Origin: an uncultured Lachnospiraceae bacterium
GTDB taxonomy: Bacteria; Bacillota; Clostridia; Lachnospirales; Lachnospiraceae
NCBI GenBank assembly: GCA_944384025.1
Contig: CALWRS010000007.1
Coordinates: 1-64,000 of the forward strand
Direction: 5' to 3'
DNA: 64,000 nt
Positions within the stretch are counted from its first letter, which is position 1; each line of letters begins with the position of its first letter. The translations under genes were made by a program, and so were the position numbers. The notes below the pieces were generated by a model. It was not told the origin of the DNA. It did no database searches and saw only the letters and a program-made list of their open reading frames with translations. This document shows, piece after piece, positions 7,548 through 16,525 of the stretch.

Positions 7548-7560
7548 GACGATTCGGGCC

Positions 7561-7650
7561 TCCGTATTGTTCGATAATCGCCTGTGCGAGCGTCGCACTG
7601 GTCTCCTTAATATTTACAGGGTATTGTAAACGCTTTTCATATAGCCACAT
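7561..7650 (-). pseudogene. cotJC: cotJC 5' part (interrupted)
   Basis: The first 30 codons of the CotJC spore-coat/Mn-catalase family protein (MWLYEKRLQYPVNI... IIEQYG). ATG 7650 lies two bases after the cotJB stop with AAGGAG at the right distance, the normal cotJB-cotJC spacing. The frame is broken by the element starting at 7560 and continues at 6321. Calling it an interrupted gene rather than a plain pseudogene depends on whether the element excises and whether the downstream 3' part exists elsewhere. Confidence 0.8.
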
Positions 7651-7652
7651 AA

Positions 7653-7913
7653 TTAGCACACTCCTTCCCAAGGCATAGGACCTTCGTTCCACATCCAGCA
7701 GGATGCATTGTCATTGGGACAATAAAATGTGAGCGGCCCGAAGGTGTGAACATACTCGGAGACCAGCTCGCGGCGTTTTTTCGCGCATTCGTTGTAGTGT
7801 TTGAGCGCTGCTTCATCGTTTGGGTGGGTGTCAAGGAACAGACGAAGTTCGTCCATGACAAAGCTTATCTTACTGATAGCTGTAATAAGATGGCTGTGTG
7901 AAATTTGATTCAT
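7653..7913 (-). CDS. cotJB: spore coat protein CotJB
   Basis: 86-aa CotJB family protein: a helical N-terminus with MDELRLFLDTHPNDEAALKH, then SEYVHTFGPLTFYCPND and the Trp-rich C-terminal WNEGPMPWEG typical of the family. CotJB is made in the mother cell and goes into the inner spore coat with CotJA and CotJC. ATG 7913 is chosen over a longer frame because GAGGG precedes it and the family starts here. It is the second gene of cotJABC. Confidence 0.9.
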   Translation of the reverse strand: MNQISHSHLITAISKISFVMDELRLFLDTHPNDEAALKHYNECAKKRRELVSEYVHTFGPLTFYCPNDNASCWMWNEGPMPWEGVC

Positions 7914-7990
7914 AGTTCCCTCTTTTCTGCGCTGCCTGCCAAAGAGCGCTTCACGATTGCAGCGCCAAATCGTGCATGCGCCTGCTGCCT

Positions 7991-8263
7991 TTATCTTCTG
8001 CCGCGGAAAGGAAGATCCAACTGGCAAAAGAGCGTGCCCTTAGAAAGAGCAACATCGTTCGGGTAGAGGTCTTCGAATTTTTGCCACGGAACATAGGCCA
8101 TGGCGATTGATTTTTTGAAGACGGAGGTTAATTCCACGGGCGTCTTTACGCCAGCGGAAAATGTCTCTGCCTTTTGCACGGACTGGCATCTGGCAGATTC
8201 GGGCTCGGTTCTTCGAGGGCTTTGACAGCACCGATTCATTTGCGAGGGCTGATAGTAATTCAT
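7991..8263 (-). CDS. cotJA: spore coat-associated protein CotJA
   Basis: About 90 aa; the C-terminal IAMAYVPWQKFEDLYP and SKGTLFCQLDLPF are the conserved core of clostridial CotJA. The Cys/Arg-rich N-terminal half is variable. ATG 8263 has GGAG 9 bases upstream. A much stronger AAAGGAGG lies about 50 bases upstream without a normal start codon at the right distance (the frame reads ATA there), so initiation may have shifted. First gene of the cotJ operon, divergent from trxA. Confidence 0.75.
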   Translation of the reverse strand: MNYYQPSQMNRCCQSPRRTEPESARCQSVQKAETFSAGVKTPVELTSVFKKSIAMAYVPWQKFEDLYPNDVALSKGTLFCQLDLPFRGRR

Positions 8264-8343
8264 CCAAACGACTCCATGATTCTTTTTTTTACATCCTATT
8301 GCAGCACCTCCTTTTCTGTGACAACTTTCGGGGAAACTGTTGG

Positions 8344-8372
8344 TAGACAATCCGCGCCGCAGTATGTATAAT
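8344..8372 (+). promoter_or_regulatory. promoter of trxA
   Basis: TAGACA (8344-8349) and TATAAT (8367-8372) separated by 17 bases, 44 bases before the trxA start: a good vegetative sigma-A promoter in the divergent cotJ/trxA interval. Confidence 0.65.
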
Positions 8373-8416
8373 GAAGGAAAGGTCACGCCATATTACCCAA
8401 CAAAGGAGGAAATTCT

Positions 8417-8728
8417 ATGCTGCAAATTACTGAAAAAAACTTCGATGAAAAAGTTCTTGGTGCAAAGGGCGTTGTAGTGCTTGATTTTTGGGCTGCATGG
8501 TGCGGTCCGTGTAAAATGCAGGGCCCGGTGTTTGAGGCGGCTGCCGCAGAACATCCGGAAGCGCTGTTTGGAAAGGTAAACGTAGATGAAGAAACGGCGC
8601 TCGCCAATCAGTTTCAGATTATGAGCATCCCCACGCTTGTGTATCTTAAGGACGGAAAAGTAATTCGGAAAACCACCGGATATCAGGAGAAGGAGGAAAT
8701 TTCCGCAACACTAAAGGAGTGTCTGTAA
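8417..8728 (+). CDS. trxA: thioredoxin
   Basis: 103-aa cytoplasmic disulfide reductase with the WCGPCK active site at about residues 28-33 and the cis-proline turn IPTLVYLKDG near 75-84. Full family length. ATG with GGAGG upstream. The last bases contain the ribosome binding site of the next gene, which starts 2 bases after the stop, so the two are co-transcribed. Confidence 0.95.
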   Translation: MLQITEKNFDEKVLGAKGVVVLDFWAAWCGPCKMQGPVFEAAAAEHPEALFGKVNVDEETALANQFQIMSIPTLVYLKDGKVIRKTTGYQEKEEISATLKECL

Positions 8729-8729
8729 A

Positions 8730-9497
8730 TTGATTTACGAAATTGGTGCGTTTATATTAATTTACTCGCTTCTTGGCTGGTGTGTGGAGGTCATTTATCA
8801 CACAGTAACGTACGGAGAGTTTTCGAACCGGGGCTTTGTTAACGGTCCGGTTTGTACCATTTACGGGTTTGGCTTTACCGGCGTTATCCTTTGTCTGACG
8901 CCGGTAAAGGAAAACCTGCTTGCTTTGTTTGTAGGCTCGGTTCTTTTGACAACGTTTCTTGAGCTTGTAATCGGGTGGATTCTGGAACGCATCTTTCACG
9001 AGAAATGGTGGGATTACACCGAAGAAAAATTCAACTTTCGAGGATATATCTGCCTGAAGTTTTCGCTTCTGTGGGGGCTTGCCTGCACCGGCGTGCTGCG
9101 GATTGTGCATCCGCTTGTTGAAGCATTTGTCCGCCGCTTTCCAAAAGACGTTGGAATGGTGCTTTTGCCTGTGTGTGCGCTTGTCTGGATTGGCGATAAC
9201 ATCGTAACGGTTGTACAGATTCGAAACATCAACGTCCGCCTTCGGGTTTTGCGGGAAATGGCGGAAAACCTTCGGAAGGTATCGGATTTCCTTGGGGAAA
9301 ACCTGCACGATACGACAGTTGACGTTATGGAGAAGGCGGAGGAGCGAAAGGAACGCCGCGAAGAACTGCGTGCGGAATGGAAAAAGAAACTCTCCGAGTT
9401 TCGTTCCTCTTATACAAGCCGACGGCTGCACCGTGCGTTTCCGGGGCTGAAGCTGGAGAAGAAGTTCGACGAAGAGCCTCCTAAAACGCTTCGTTGA
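8730..9497 (+). CDS. putative ABC-transporter permease-like membrane protein (PF06541 type)
   Basis: 255-aa membrane protein. Four to five hydrophobic segments fill residues 1-165 (ILIYSLLGWCVEVIYHTV and NRGFVNGPVCTIYGFG are diagnostic of the PF06541/CmpB-like family); the last 80 residues are a charged cytoplasmic helix. The family is annotated as putative ABC permease, but function is unproven and no ATPase is encoded nearby. TTG 8730 is supported by AAAGGAG 10 bases upstream, inside the trxA 3' end. Confidence 0.8.
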   Translation: MIYEIGAFILIYSLLGWCVEVIYHTVTYGEFSNRGFVNGPVCTIYGFGFTGVILCLTPVKENLLALFVGSVLLTTFLELVIGWILERIFHEKWWDYTEEKFNFRGYICLKFSLLWGLACTGVLRIVHPLVEAFVRRFPKDVGMVLLPVCALVWIGDNIVTVVQIRNINVRLRVLREMAENLRKVSDFLGENLHDTTVDVMEKAEERKERREELRAEWKKKLSEFRSSYTSRRLHRAFPGLKLEKKFDEEPPKTLR

Positions 9498-9522
9498 CTT
9501 CCGAATCTTCCTTTGCTATAAT
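9494..9522 (+). promoter_or_regulatory. extended -10 promoter of mreB
   Basis: TTGACT (9494-9499), 17-base spacer, TATAAT (9517-9522) preceded by TGC: a near-consensus promoter with extended -10, overlapping the stop of the upstream gene and 35 bases before mreB. Confidence 0.8.
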
Positions 9523-9557
9523 TTCAATCAGAAGCAAAAGAGGCGCGGAGGTTAAGA

Positions 9558-10565
9558 ATGTTTGGATTTGGTTCGGACATTGGCATCGATCTGGGAACGG
9601 CCAATGTTCTTGTATATATTAAGGGCAAAGGGGTCGTTTTGGAAGAGCCCAGCGTAGTCGCTTACGACCGGGAAACAAACCGGATTAAAGCCATTGGCGA
9701 AGAAGCGCGTCAAATGCTTGGCAGAACACCCGGAAATATTGTGGCTGTGCGCCCTCTCAAGCAGGGTGTGATCTCGGATTACTCGGTAACCGAGCGCATG
9801 ATCAAATATTTCATCCAGAAGTCCATTGGCAAACGTCGGTTTCGAAAGCCGGTTGTAAGTATTTGTGTGCCAAGCAGCGCCACGGAAGTGGAAAAAAAGG
9901 CAGTGCAGGACGCGACTTACGAAGCGGGCGCCAGATACGTACAGATTATTGAAGAACCGATTGCCGCTGCGATTGGCGCGGGGATTGACATTAGCAAGCC
10001 TTGCGGAAATATGATCGTTGATATTGGCGGCGGGACGACCGACATTGCTGTTATGTCTCTAGGCGGCGCAGTTGTCAGCAACTCCGTAAAGGTTGCGGGA
10101 GACGATTTCGACGAGGCTATTGTGCGCTACATGCGTAAAAAACATAATCTCATGATCGGCGAACGCACAGCGGAGGAAATCAAAATTAAAATTGGCGCCT
10201 GCTATGCTAGGCCGGAGACGCTTTCTATGGAAGTGCGCGGAAGAAACCTCGTGACCGGTCTTCCAAAGACCATTTCCTTGACATCCGAAGAAACGGAAGA
10301 GGCGCTTCGCGAAGCAACGGCGCAGATTATTGATGCCATTCATAACGTACTGGAACTGACTCCTCCGGAACTGGCGGCGGACATTGCCGACAGGGGAATT
10401 GTCTTAACCGGCGGCGGCTCGCTCCTGTACGGCTTAGAGGACTTAATTGAAGAAAAGACCGGAATCAATACGATGACGGCGGAAAATACGATGCGCTGCG
10501 TGGCAATCGGCACCGGCAAATACGTGGAAATGCTCAGCGGCAGGAAGAGAAGAGCCGCTTTGTAG
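9558..10565 (+). CDS. mreB: rod shape-determining protein MreB/Mbl
   Basis: 335-aa bacterial actin homologue that polymerises under the membrane and directs cell-wall elongation. Nucleotide-binding motifs: GIDLGTANV (phosphate 1), DIGGGTTDIAV (phosphate 2) and LTGGGSLLYGLEDLI (adenosine). Full length. It stands alone, without mreC/mreD, so it may be the Mbl or MreBH paralogue rather than the elongasome copy; sequence alone does not decide. Confidence 0.9.
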   Translation: MFGFGSDIGIDLGTANVLVYIKGKGVVLEEPSVVAYDRETNRIKAIGEEARQMLGRTPGNIVAVRPLKQGVISDYSVTERMIKYFIQKSIGKRRFRKPVVSICVPSSATEVEKKAVQDATYEAGARYVQIIEEPIAAAIGAGIDISKPCGNMIVDIGGGTTDIAVMSLGGAVVSNSVKVAGDDFDEAIVRYMRKKHNLMIGERTAEEIKIKIGACYARPETLSMEVRGRNLVTGLPKTISLTSEETEEALREATAQIIDAIHNVLELTPPELAADIADRGIVLTGGGSLLYGLEDLIEEKTGINTMTAENTMRCVAIGTGKYVEMLSGRKRRAAL

Positions 10566-10579
10566 CAGGGAGTGAAGGC

Positions 10580-12829
10580 TTGGAACAGCGGGAAGGATAT
10601 GTAGAACGAATCGTGTATCGCAACGCTGAGAATGGGTATACCGTTCTCAGCGTTGTTTCAGCGGATGGCTCGGAAGAAATGACTTGCGTTGGCAGTTTCC
10701 CAATGATTTCGGAAGGAGAGTTTGTTTTTCTGGAAGGGAACCTGACGACGCACGCAGTGTACGGAGAACAGCTTCAGGTGACCCGCTTTGAAGTGCGCAC
10801 GCCTGCGGACGCTGTGGCGATGGAGCGCTACCTTGGCAGCGGAGCGATTAAAGGCGTTGGCGCGACGCTAGCGGCACGTATTGTGCGGCGCTTTGGCGAT
10901 AAGACGTTTGCTATTATCGAGCGGGAGCCGGAACGCCTTTCCGAAATTAAAGGCATCAGCGAACGGATGGCCAGAGAGATTTTTGAACAGTTCCAGGAAA
11001 AACGCGCCATGCGCGACGCGATGGTGTATTTGCAGCGGTACGGCATCACCACAAATTTAGCAGTCAAAATACATAAACAATACGGCGAGCGGATGCAGGA
11101 AGTTTTGGAATCGAACCCGTATCGCCTGACGGAAGATATCCAGGGCGTTGGCTTTCGTATTGCGGACGAAATTGCGGGGAAGATGGGCGTTGCGGCGGAT
11201 TCCGAATATCGAATTCGGGCAGGCATCCTCTACGCGCTTTTGCTTGGCAGCCAGTCGGGACATGTTTTTCTTCCGAAGGAACGGCTGCTTCCGTATACCT
11301 CGCAGCTGCTTCAGGTAAGTGAAGAGCAGGTTGAATGGCAGCTTGGAGAGCTCGCTCTGGAGCGAAAGCTTGTCATAAAAAAGATTCCCGCAAAAAGCGG
11401 GGAAGAACAGACGCAGGTTTATAACGCTGCTTATTATTTCACGGAATTGGGCATTGCCAGAATGCTTCTGGATTTAAACGTGCGCTACGATGTTCCTGTC
11501 ATGCGGCTAAACGAAAAGATCTCGCTTATCGAGCGGGAGCTGCAAATCACGCTTGATGGGGTGCAGCGCGAGGCCGTTATGGAAGCAGCGCGATGCGGTG
11601 TATTTTTGCTGACTGGAGGCCCCGGCACCGGAAAGACAACGACAATCAAAGCGCTGATTCATTTGTTTGAAGCGGAAGGGCTTTCGATGCTTCTAGCGGC
11701 GCCAACCGGGCGCGCAGCAAAGCGTATAACGGAGACTACCGGAGTAGAAGCAAGGACGATTCACCGTCTTTTGGAGGTGACGATGACCTCGGAAAGGGAC
11801 GGAAGCGGTATGTTTGGCCGAAACGAAGAAACGCCTTTGGAGGCGGACGTCGTAATTATTGACGAGATGTCTATGGTCGATGTGTTTTTAATGAACGCGC
11901 TTTTGCGAGCAATTCCTGTTGGCACACGACTGATTCTGGTAGGAGACAATCACCAGCTTCCAAGCGTTGGCCCCGGAAACGTACTAAAAGATCTGTTGGA
12001 GAGCCGTGCTTTTTCCGTCGTGAGTCTTAAAAAAATTTTCCGGCAGGCAAAAGAGAGCGATATTATTGTAAATGCGCACAAAATTAACCGCGGCGAACCG
12101 CTGGAATTTACGAATAAAAGCCGGGATTTTTTCCTTTTGTGGCGAGAGCAGGCGCAGTCCATTATTTCCGTTGTGCTGCAATTGGTGCAGCACAAGCTGC
12201 CGCCTTATGTAAACGCGACGCCCTACGATATTCAGGTGCTGACCCCTATGCGAAAAGGGGAGCTTGGAGTGGAAAATCTGAATCGTATTTTACAGCAGAA
12301 CTTGAACCCGCCGGACGAGAAAAAGGTGGAGTACGAGTACCGCTCTACGCTGTTTCGCGAAGGCGACAAAGTGATGCAGATTCGCAACAATTACCAGCTT
12401 CCGTGGGAAGTACGAAGCAGGTATGGAATTCCGGTGGAAAGCGGTGCGGGAATTTTCAACGGAGATATCGGAATTATCCGGACAATTAATCGCTTTGCCG
12501 AAACGATGGAAATTCAATTCGACGAAAACCGTATGGTTGAGTACCCGTTTTCGCAGCTAGACGAGTTGGAACATGCGTATGCGATTACGATACATAAGTC
12601 GCAGGGCAGCGAATACCCTGCCGTAGTTATGCCGCTTCTGACCGGTCCCAGCCTGTTGTTTAACCGAAACCTCCTCTACACGGGAGTTACAAGAGCGTCC
12701 CGATGCGTAACGCTTGTAGGCAGTGAGAGAATGATTCAGCAAATGATTGCAAATGAGAACGAACAGAGACGACATACAGGGTTGTGTGAAAGAATTTGTG
12801 AAATTCAGGAATTAGACAAGGAAAATTAA
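10580..12829 (+). CDS. recD2: RecD2-like ATP-dependent DNA helicase
   Basis: 749-aa SF1B 5'-3' helicase of the RecD2 type, the form in bacteria without RecBC, linked to repair and fork maintenance. An N-terminal OB-like region and tandem helix-hairpin-helix segments (about 80-200, IKGVGATLAARIVRRFGDKT) precede the motor. Walker A GGPGTGKTTT is at about 345, Walker B VVIIDEMSMVD at about 423, and the C-terminal motif HAYAITIHKSQGSEYP is the UvrD-C2 signature. TTG 10580 follows GAAGG closely, 14 bases after mreB. Confidence 0.9.
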   Translation: MEQREGYVERIVYRNAENGYTVLSVVSADGSEEMTCVGSFPMISEGEFVFLEGNLTTHAVYGEQLQVTRFEVRTPADAVAMERYLGSGAIKGVGATLAARIVRRFGDKTFAIIEREPERLSEIKGISERMAREIFEQFQEKRAMRDAMVYLQRYGITTNLAVKIHKQYGERMQEVLESNPYRLTEDIQGVGFRIADEIAGKMGVAADSEYRIRAGILYALLLGSQSGHVFLPKERLLPYTSQLLQVSEEQVEWQLGELALERKLVIKKIPAKSGEEQTQVYNAAYYFTELGIARMLLDLNVRYDVPVMRLNEKISLIERELQITLDGVQREAVMEAARCGVFLLTGGPGTGKTTTIKALIHLFEAEGLSMLLAAPTGRAAKRITETTGVEARTIHRLLEVTMTSERDGSGMFGRNEETPLEADVVIIDEMSMVDVFLMNALLRAIPVGTRLILVGDNHQLPSVGPGNVLKDLLESRAFSVVSLKKIFRQAKESDIIVNAHKINRGEPLEFTNKSRDFFLLWREQAQSIISVVLQLVQHKLPPYVNATPYDIQVLTPMRKGELGVENLNRILQQNLNPPDEKKVEYEYRSTLFREGDKVMQIRNNYQLPWEVRSRYGIPVESGAGIFNGDIGIIRTINRFAETMEIQFDENRMVEYPFSQLDELEHAYAITIHKSQGSEYPAVVMPLLTGPSLLFNRNLLYTGVTRASRCVTLVGSERMIQQMIANENEQRRHTGLCERICEIQELDKEN

Positions 12830-12844
12830 AAGGAGGATAAGAAA

Positions 12845-13759
12845 ATGAGAAAGACAGCACTTGTTGTAATGGCGGCTGGGATGGGCAGCCGGTTTGGGGG
12901 AGGCATCAAGCAGCTTGAGCCGGTAGGACCAAACGGAGAAATTATTATGGATTACTCGATTTACGATGCAAAGCGGGCCGGCTTTGACAAAGTCGTATTC
13001 ATTATCCGGAAGGACTTAGAGGAGGATTTCCGCAGAATTATTGGAAACCGGATGGAAAAGCAGATTGCCGTAGAATATGCATTTCAGGAAAAAGAAGCGC
13101 TTCCAGAAGGTTTTTTTGTGCCTGAGGGCAGAAAGAAGCCATGGGGAACCGGACAGGCGGTGCTCTCCTGCAAGGGCATTCTTACGGATCCGTTTATTGT
13201 GATTAATGCGGACGATTTTTACGGCGAACAGTCTTTCCGTTCCATGCATGACTTTTTAGTTGCGCTTCCGGAAAATGCGACGCATCAGTATTGCATGGCG
13301 GGCTTTGTCCTTGGAAATACATTGAGCGAGCACGGAAGAGTAACGCGGGGAATCTGTCAGGTAGAAAACGGGCAGATGAAAAACGTAGAAGAGCACTTTG
13401 AACTTCGCAGAGAGGGCGCAGTGGTACTTGGAGAAAACTGGAAAAGACAGCCGGTAGAGCTCTCTCCGGACGTTACCGTCTCTATGAATATGTGGGGATT
13501 TACTCCGGAATTTTTGGACGAGCTGTCCGTACAGTTTGTTGATTTTCTGTCGTCAGACGTACCTGCGAATCCGGAAAAGGCAGAGTTTTTGCTGCCGGAG
13601 GTTGTTGGAAGAATGGTGCAGGAAGGAAGAGCGTCGGTACAGGCGCTGCCTACGAACGACCGCTGGTTTGGGGTAACTTATAAGGAAGATAAGCCGCTGT
13701 TTGTTGCTTCGATCAACAAGCTGATTGAGCAGGGGAAATATCCTAGGAGCCTTTATTAA
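12845..13759 (+). CDS. sugar-phosphate nucleotidyltransferase family protein
   Basis: 304-aa enzyme with an NTP-transferase fold: VMAAGMGSRFGGGIKQLEPV (nucleotide-binding loop and catalytic Lys) and INADDFYG (metal/sugar motif). The family transfers a nucleotide to a sugar phosphate; this clostridial branch has no firmly assigned sugar. AGGAGG lies 5 bases before ATG. It follows recD2 by 15 bases and precedes comFC by 3, so all three are probably co-transcribed. Confidence 0.8.
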   Translation: MRKTALVVMAAGMGSRFGGGIKQLEPVGPNGEIIMDYSIYDAKRAGFDKVVFIIRKDLEEDFRRIIGNRMEKQIAVEYAFQEKEALPEGFFVPEGRKKPWGTGQAVLSCKGILTDPFIVINADDFYGEQSFRSMHDFLVALPENATHQYCMAGFVLGNTLSEHGRVTRGICQVENGQMKNVEEHFELRREGAVVLGENWKRQPVELSPDVTVSMNMWGFTPEFLDELSVQFVDFLSSDVPANPEKAEFLLPEVVGRMVQEGRASVQALPTNDRWFGVTYKEDKPLFVASINKLIEQGKYPRSLY

Positions 13760-13762
13760 GCA

Positions 13763-14506
13763 GTGGAATTTTTATTGAATTTACTGTTTCCGCCGCATTG
13801 TCCGGTTTGCGACAGTGTGCGCGCGATTCGGGAGTCGGTGTGCTGTCCGGAGTGCCGCAGGAAACTTTTGGAGATCGGGGATAACGCATGTTTTCTTTGC
13901 GGAAGGCCTACGGAGGAAACGGAAGAGTATTGCGATTCCTGCCGGAAGCGCAAGCCTTCGTTTGAGCGCGGATTTTCCGCCTTTGCTTATCAGGGAGCAG
14001 CGCGGGAAGCTGTTTTGGGCTTTAAATTTTCCGGAAGAGAAACGGCGGGCGCTTTTTTTGCGCAGGAGCTTTTGCGTATGCACGGAGAGGAAATGCGCTT
14101 ATTTGGCGCAGACGCTGTTGTTCCTGTTCCGCTGCACCCGCGCAAGCTTCGAATGCGCGGTTACAACCAAGCGGAAATTTTGGCAAAGCACTTGGCGGAG
14201 GGACTTCAAATACCGCTAGAAGCGCATTTGTTAATAAGAAAGCGCAACACGCGGCCGCAAAAAGAGTTGAGCGCGGCAGCAAGGCTTCGGAACCTGACGG
14301 AAGCATTTGCCGTACCGACAGGAATTTTTTCAAACAAAGAAAGAAGGATGCCGGAAAGCATCCTTCTTGTTGACGATATTCTTACGACGGGGAGCACATT
14401 GGAGGCTTGCGCACGTATTGCAAAACGCGCCGGTGTGCGCCGTGTGGCAGTTGTAACGGTCTGCTGTGCAGGTGAATTCTTTTCAGCCGGACAAAGGGCT
14501 ATGTAG
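13763..14506 (+). CDS. comFC: ComFC-like phosphoribosyltransferase
   Basis: 247-aa competence-type protein. Four CxxC pairs in the first 60 residues (CPVC, CCPEC, CFLC, CDSC) form the double zinc ribbon; the phosphoribosyltransferase fold follows with KLRMRGYNQAEILAKHL and the PRPP loop ILLVDDILTTGST (about 200-212). ComFC helps ComFA move transforming DNA; many clostridia keep comFC alone, as here. GTG 13763 begins 3 bases after the previous stop. Confidence 0.85.
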   Translation: MEFLLNLLFPPHCPVCDSVRAIRESVCCPECRRKLLEIGDNACFLCGRPTEETEEYCDSCRKRKPSFERGFSAFAYQGAAREAVLGFKFSGRETAGAFFAQELLRMHGEEMRLFGADAVVPVPLHPRKLRMRGYNQAEILAKHLAEGLQIPLEAHLLIRKRNTRPQKELSAAARLRNLTEAFAVPTGIFSNKERRMPESILLVDDILTTGSTLEACARIAKRAGVRRVAVVTVCCAGEFFSAGQRAM

Positions 14507-14508
14507 TT

Positions 14509-15405
14509 TTAAGAGAGGCCTTTTGGCTCGCCCGCAAGCCGGAAACCTGTCTCTTCGATTATAATTTTTTTCTCCTTATATAAGTGTCCCAGAGCGCGCT
14601 TAAAGGCATTTTTCCCGATGCCAAAGCGCGCTTTGATTTCTTCTGCGCTGCTTTTGTCGTGGTAAGGGAGAAAACCGCCTGCGCCCTGAAGCGCAGAGTA
14701 TATCAGCTGGCTGTCGCTGTCCATTTGCAAATAAGCTTTGTCGCGCAGACTAAGCGTCAGTTTCCCGTCCGCAAGTACTTTTACTACGCGGGCGACAACG
14801 TTTTGACCCGGCAGCAGCGGGAAGAAAATCTCTCGTTTTGGAATCAGAGCCGAGTAGCAGTTGTCTACAGCGACAAAGACGCCAAAGTTGTTGCTCGTTT
14901 CGTAAATCCTTCCGCTGACGCGATCTTCTTTTTGATAGGGCGAGTCGGTGCGTAAATACGGATAAAGCTTCATCGTAGCGCAAAGCCGACAGCTTTTATC
15001 AATGTAGAGTGCGCACAAAACAGTATCCCCTTCCTTTACCCGACAAGTCTGTTCGTGAAAGGGAAGGAGCAAGTCTTTGGCAAGTCCCCAGCTTAAAAAC
15101 GCGCCGATACGCGTTACCTGTGTTACGTTAAGAGCGGCAATGCCGCCAAGCTCAAGCGGCGGAAGCGTCGTTGAGGCAATCGGTCGGTCGCTGGAATCCT
15201 TGTAAACAAATACAGTAACTTCGTCGCCCGGCGCTAAAGAGCCGCATTGATTTTTTGGGAGCAGGATATGCGGGATGGACAAATGCCGGTTTGTAAACCG
15301 GGGCTGATCCGGCAGTTCCGGAAGAAGCTCGCTGCCATCCACTAGGTAAGCGCCATGTTCCTTTATTTCTTCTACAATTAATTTTTGAATTCTTCCCAGT
15401 TCCAT
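14509..15405 (-). CDS. cvfB: CvfB-type S1 RNA-binding protein
   Basis: 298 aa. Three S1/OB modules (about 5-60, 70-130, 145-215; GIAALNVTQVTRIGAFLSWG and RVSGRIYETSNNFGVFVAVD) and a C-terminal winged helix (FGIGKNAFKRALGHLYKEKK), the CvfB architecture. In staphylococci CvfB affects virulence gene expression through RNA binding; its role here is inferred by family. ATG 15405 is chosen because GAGG lies at the right distance; the upstream extension is low quality. Convergent with comFC, 2 bases between stops. Confidence 0.85.
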   Translation of the reverse strand: MELGRIQKLIVEEIKEHGAYLVDGSELLPELPDQPRFTNRHLSIPHILLPKNQCGSLAPGDEVTVFVYKDSSDRPIASTTLPPLELGGIAALNVTQVTRIGAFLSWGLAKDLLLPFHEQTCRVKEGDTVLCALYIDKSCRLCATMKLYPYLRTDSPYQKEDRVSGRIYETSNNFGVFVAVDNCYSALIPKREIFFPLLPGQNVVARVVKVLADGKLTLSLRDKAYLQMDSDSQLIYSALQGAGGFLPYHDKSSAEEIKARFGIGKNAFKRALGHLYKEKKIIIEETGFRLAGEPKGLS

Positions 15406-15563
15406 AAAAAACCTCGCTCTTTCACGGGAACGCCTTTCGGCACATCGACTGCCTTTATTGTAGCACATAATCCACAGAATTCCTACAGAAAAAAAGAATT
15501 CCTTGCGATTTCTCGAAAGTGCGTTATACTCAAAATAAGTCAGTTATGTTAAGGAGGTTCTCT

Positions 15564-16520
15564 ATGGGAGGAGATACTGTAACGAAAAACCGGATTCGCT
15601 CTGTGAATCGGTTGTTCCTATTGACGCTTTGTATTTATATAGCCGCTTCGTTTTTGCAGGTGCCGCTAAAGACGGGGTTTCTCGGTTCTCTGCTGCTTTC
15701 GCAGGGATCTCTGGCGCTGCCCTCGATAATCTGGATGATAAAAGAACGCATTTCGCCGCGCTCTTTTTTGCGGCTGCGAAAACTCGATCTACCGAGCATT
15801 TTGCTTGTGCTGCTGCTGGCGTTTTTGCTTTACCCTACCTTGACGCTTATTAACGCAGTCTCGATGCTCTTTCTTAAATACAGTATCAGCAGTACGCTAA
15901 GCGCCAGTTCGTCTTTGGTATCGTTTCCTGCCATGTTTTTAACGGTTGCTGTTGTTCCTGCTATTTTAGAAGAAGTCGTTTACCGGGGCGTTTTGTTTCA
16001 CACATATCGACAGCATTCCATCTGGAAAGGGGCGGTGTTAAGCGGATTTTTATTCGGGATGATGCACGCGAATTTTAATCAATTTTTCTACGCGTTCGCC
16101 CTTGGGTTTGTTCTTGCGCTGCTTGCAGAAGCGACGGGGAGTCTGTTTTCTACAATGCTCGTGCACCTGTGTTACAACGGATTTTCCGTCCTTGTCCTTT
16201 ATGCAGTCAACTATCTTAGCAGCAAAAGCGAGAGCTTTGCGGGACTTATGCAAAGCGAGACGCAATCCGGCGTCACGCCGGAAATGGTCGTCTCCCTGCT
16301 TCCGCAGGCGATTTTCTTTGCAGTGCTCGCTTTCTTTGTATACCGTGCGCTTGCAAAAAGAAACGGGACGTACGAGCTAATTTTTACCTCTCTGCGAAAG
16401 AGGGAAAAGCGCGGAAGTTTCCGGAAGCTTATAACGATTCCTTTGGTTATAGGAACCGTTGTTTTGCTGTTTTTGATGACGATAAACGAGCTGATCGCAA
16501 TGGGGATTTTAAAAGCATAA
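15564..16520 (+). CDS. CPBP family intramembrane metalloprotease
   Basis: 318-aa membrane protein of the CAAX-protease/bacteriocin-processing (Abi) family. About eight hydrophobic segments; catalytic motifs are EEVVYRG (about 135-141), FGMMHANFNQF and the His in MLVHLCYNG. These glutamic proteases act inside the membrane, often in bacteriocin immunity or peptide processing, but no bacteriocin gene is nearby. ATG 15564 follows AAGGAGG by 6 bases; the upstream in-frame ATG lacks a site. A strong terminator follows. Confidence 0.85.
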   Translation: MGGDTVTKNRIRSVNRLFLLTLCIYIAASFLQVPLKTGFLGSLLLSQGSLALPSIIWMIKERISPRSFLRLRKLDLPSILLVLLLAFLLYPTLTLINAVSMLFLKYSISSTLSASSSLVSFPAMFLTVAVVPAILEEVVYRGVLFHTYRQHSIWKGAVLSGFLFGMMHANFNQFFYAFALGFVLALLAEATGSLFSTMLVHLCYNGFSVLVLYAVNYLSSKSESFAGLMQSETQSGVTPEMVVSLLPQAIFFAVLAFFVYRALAKRNGTYELIFTSLRKREKRGSFRKLITIPLVIGTVVLLFLMTINELIAMGILKA

Positions 16521-16525
16521 AAGCG

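Larger units (their letters stand above)
6320..7560. mobile_element. skin-like intervening element inside cotJC
   Basis: A 1.24-kb insert splits cotJC. Its left end is CC (6320-6321) followed by CCCGAATCGT (6322-6331). Its right end is ACGATTCGGG (7549-7558) followed by CC (7559-7560). The two arms are perfect inverted copies and CC is duplicated at both ends. Joining the flanks through one CC restores the codons for EQYGGPDGE exactly; circularising the insert places the arms either side of CC. A 2-bp crossover flanked by inverted arms is the signature of large-serine-recombinase sites. The insert encodes a serine recombinase (6396-7172) and one small gene (7275-7547), both opposite to cotJC. 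sigK skin and similar elements in other sporulation genes are excised in the mother cell; that behaviour is inferred here, not shown. Confidence 0.8.
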
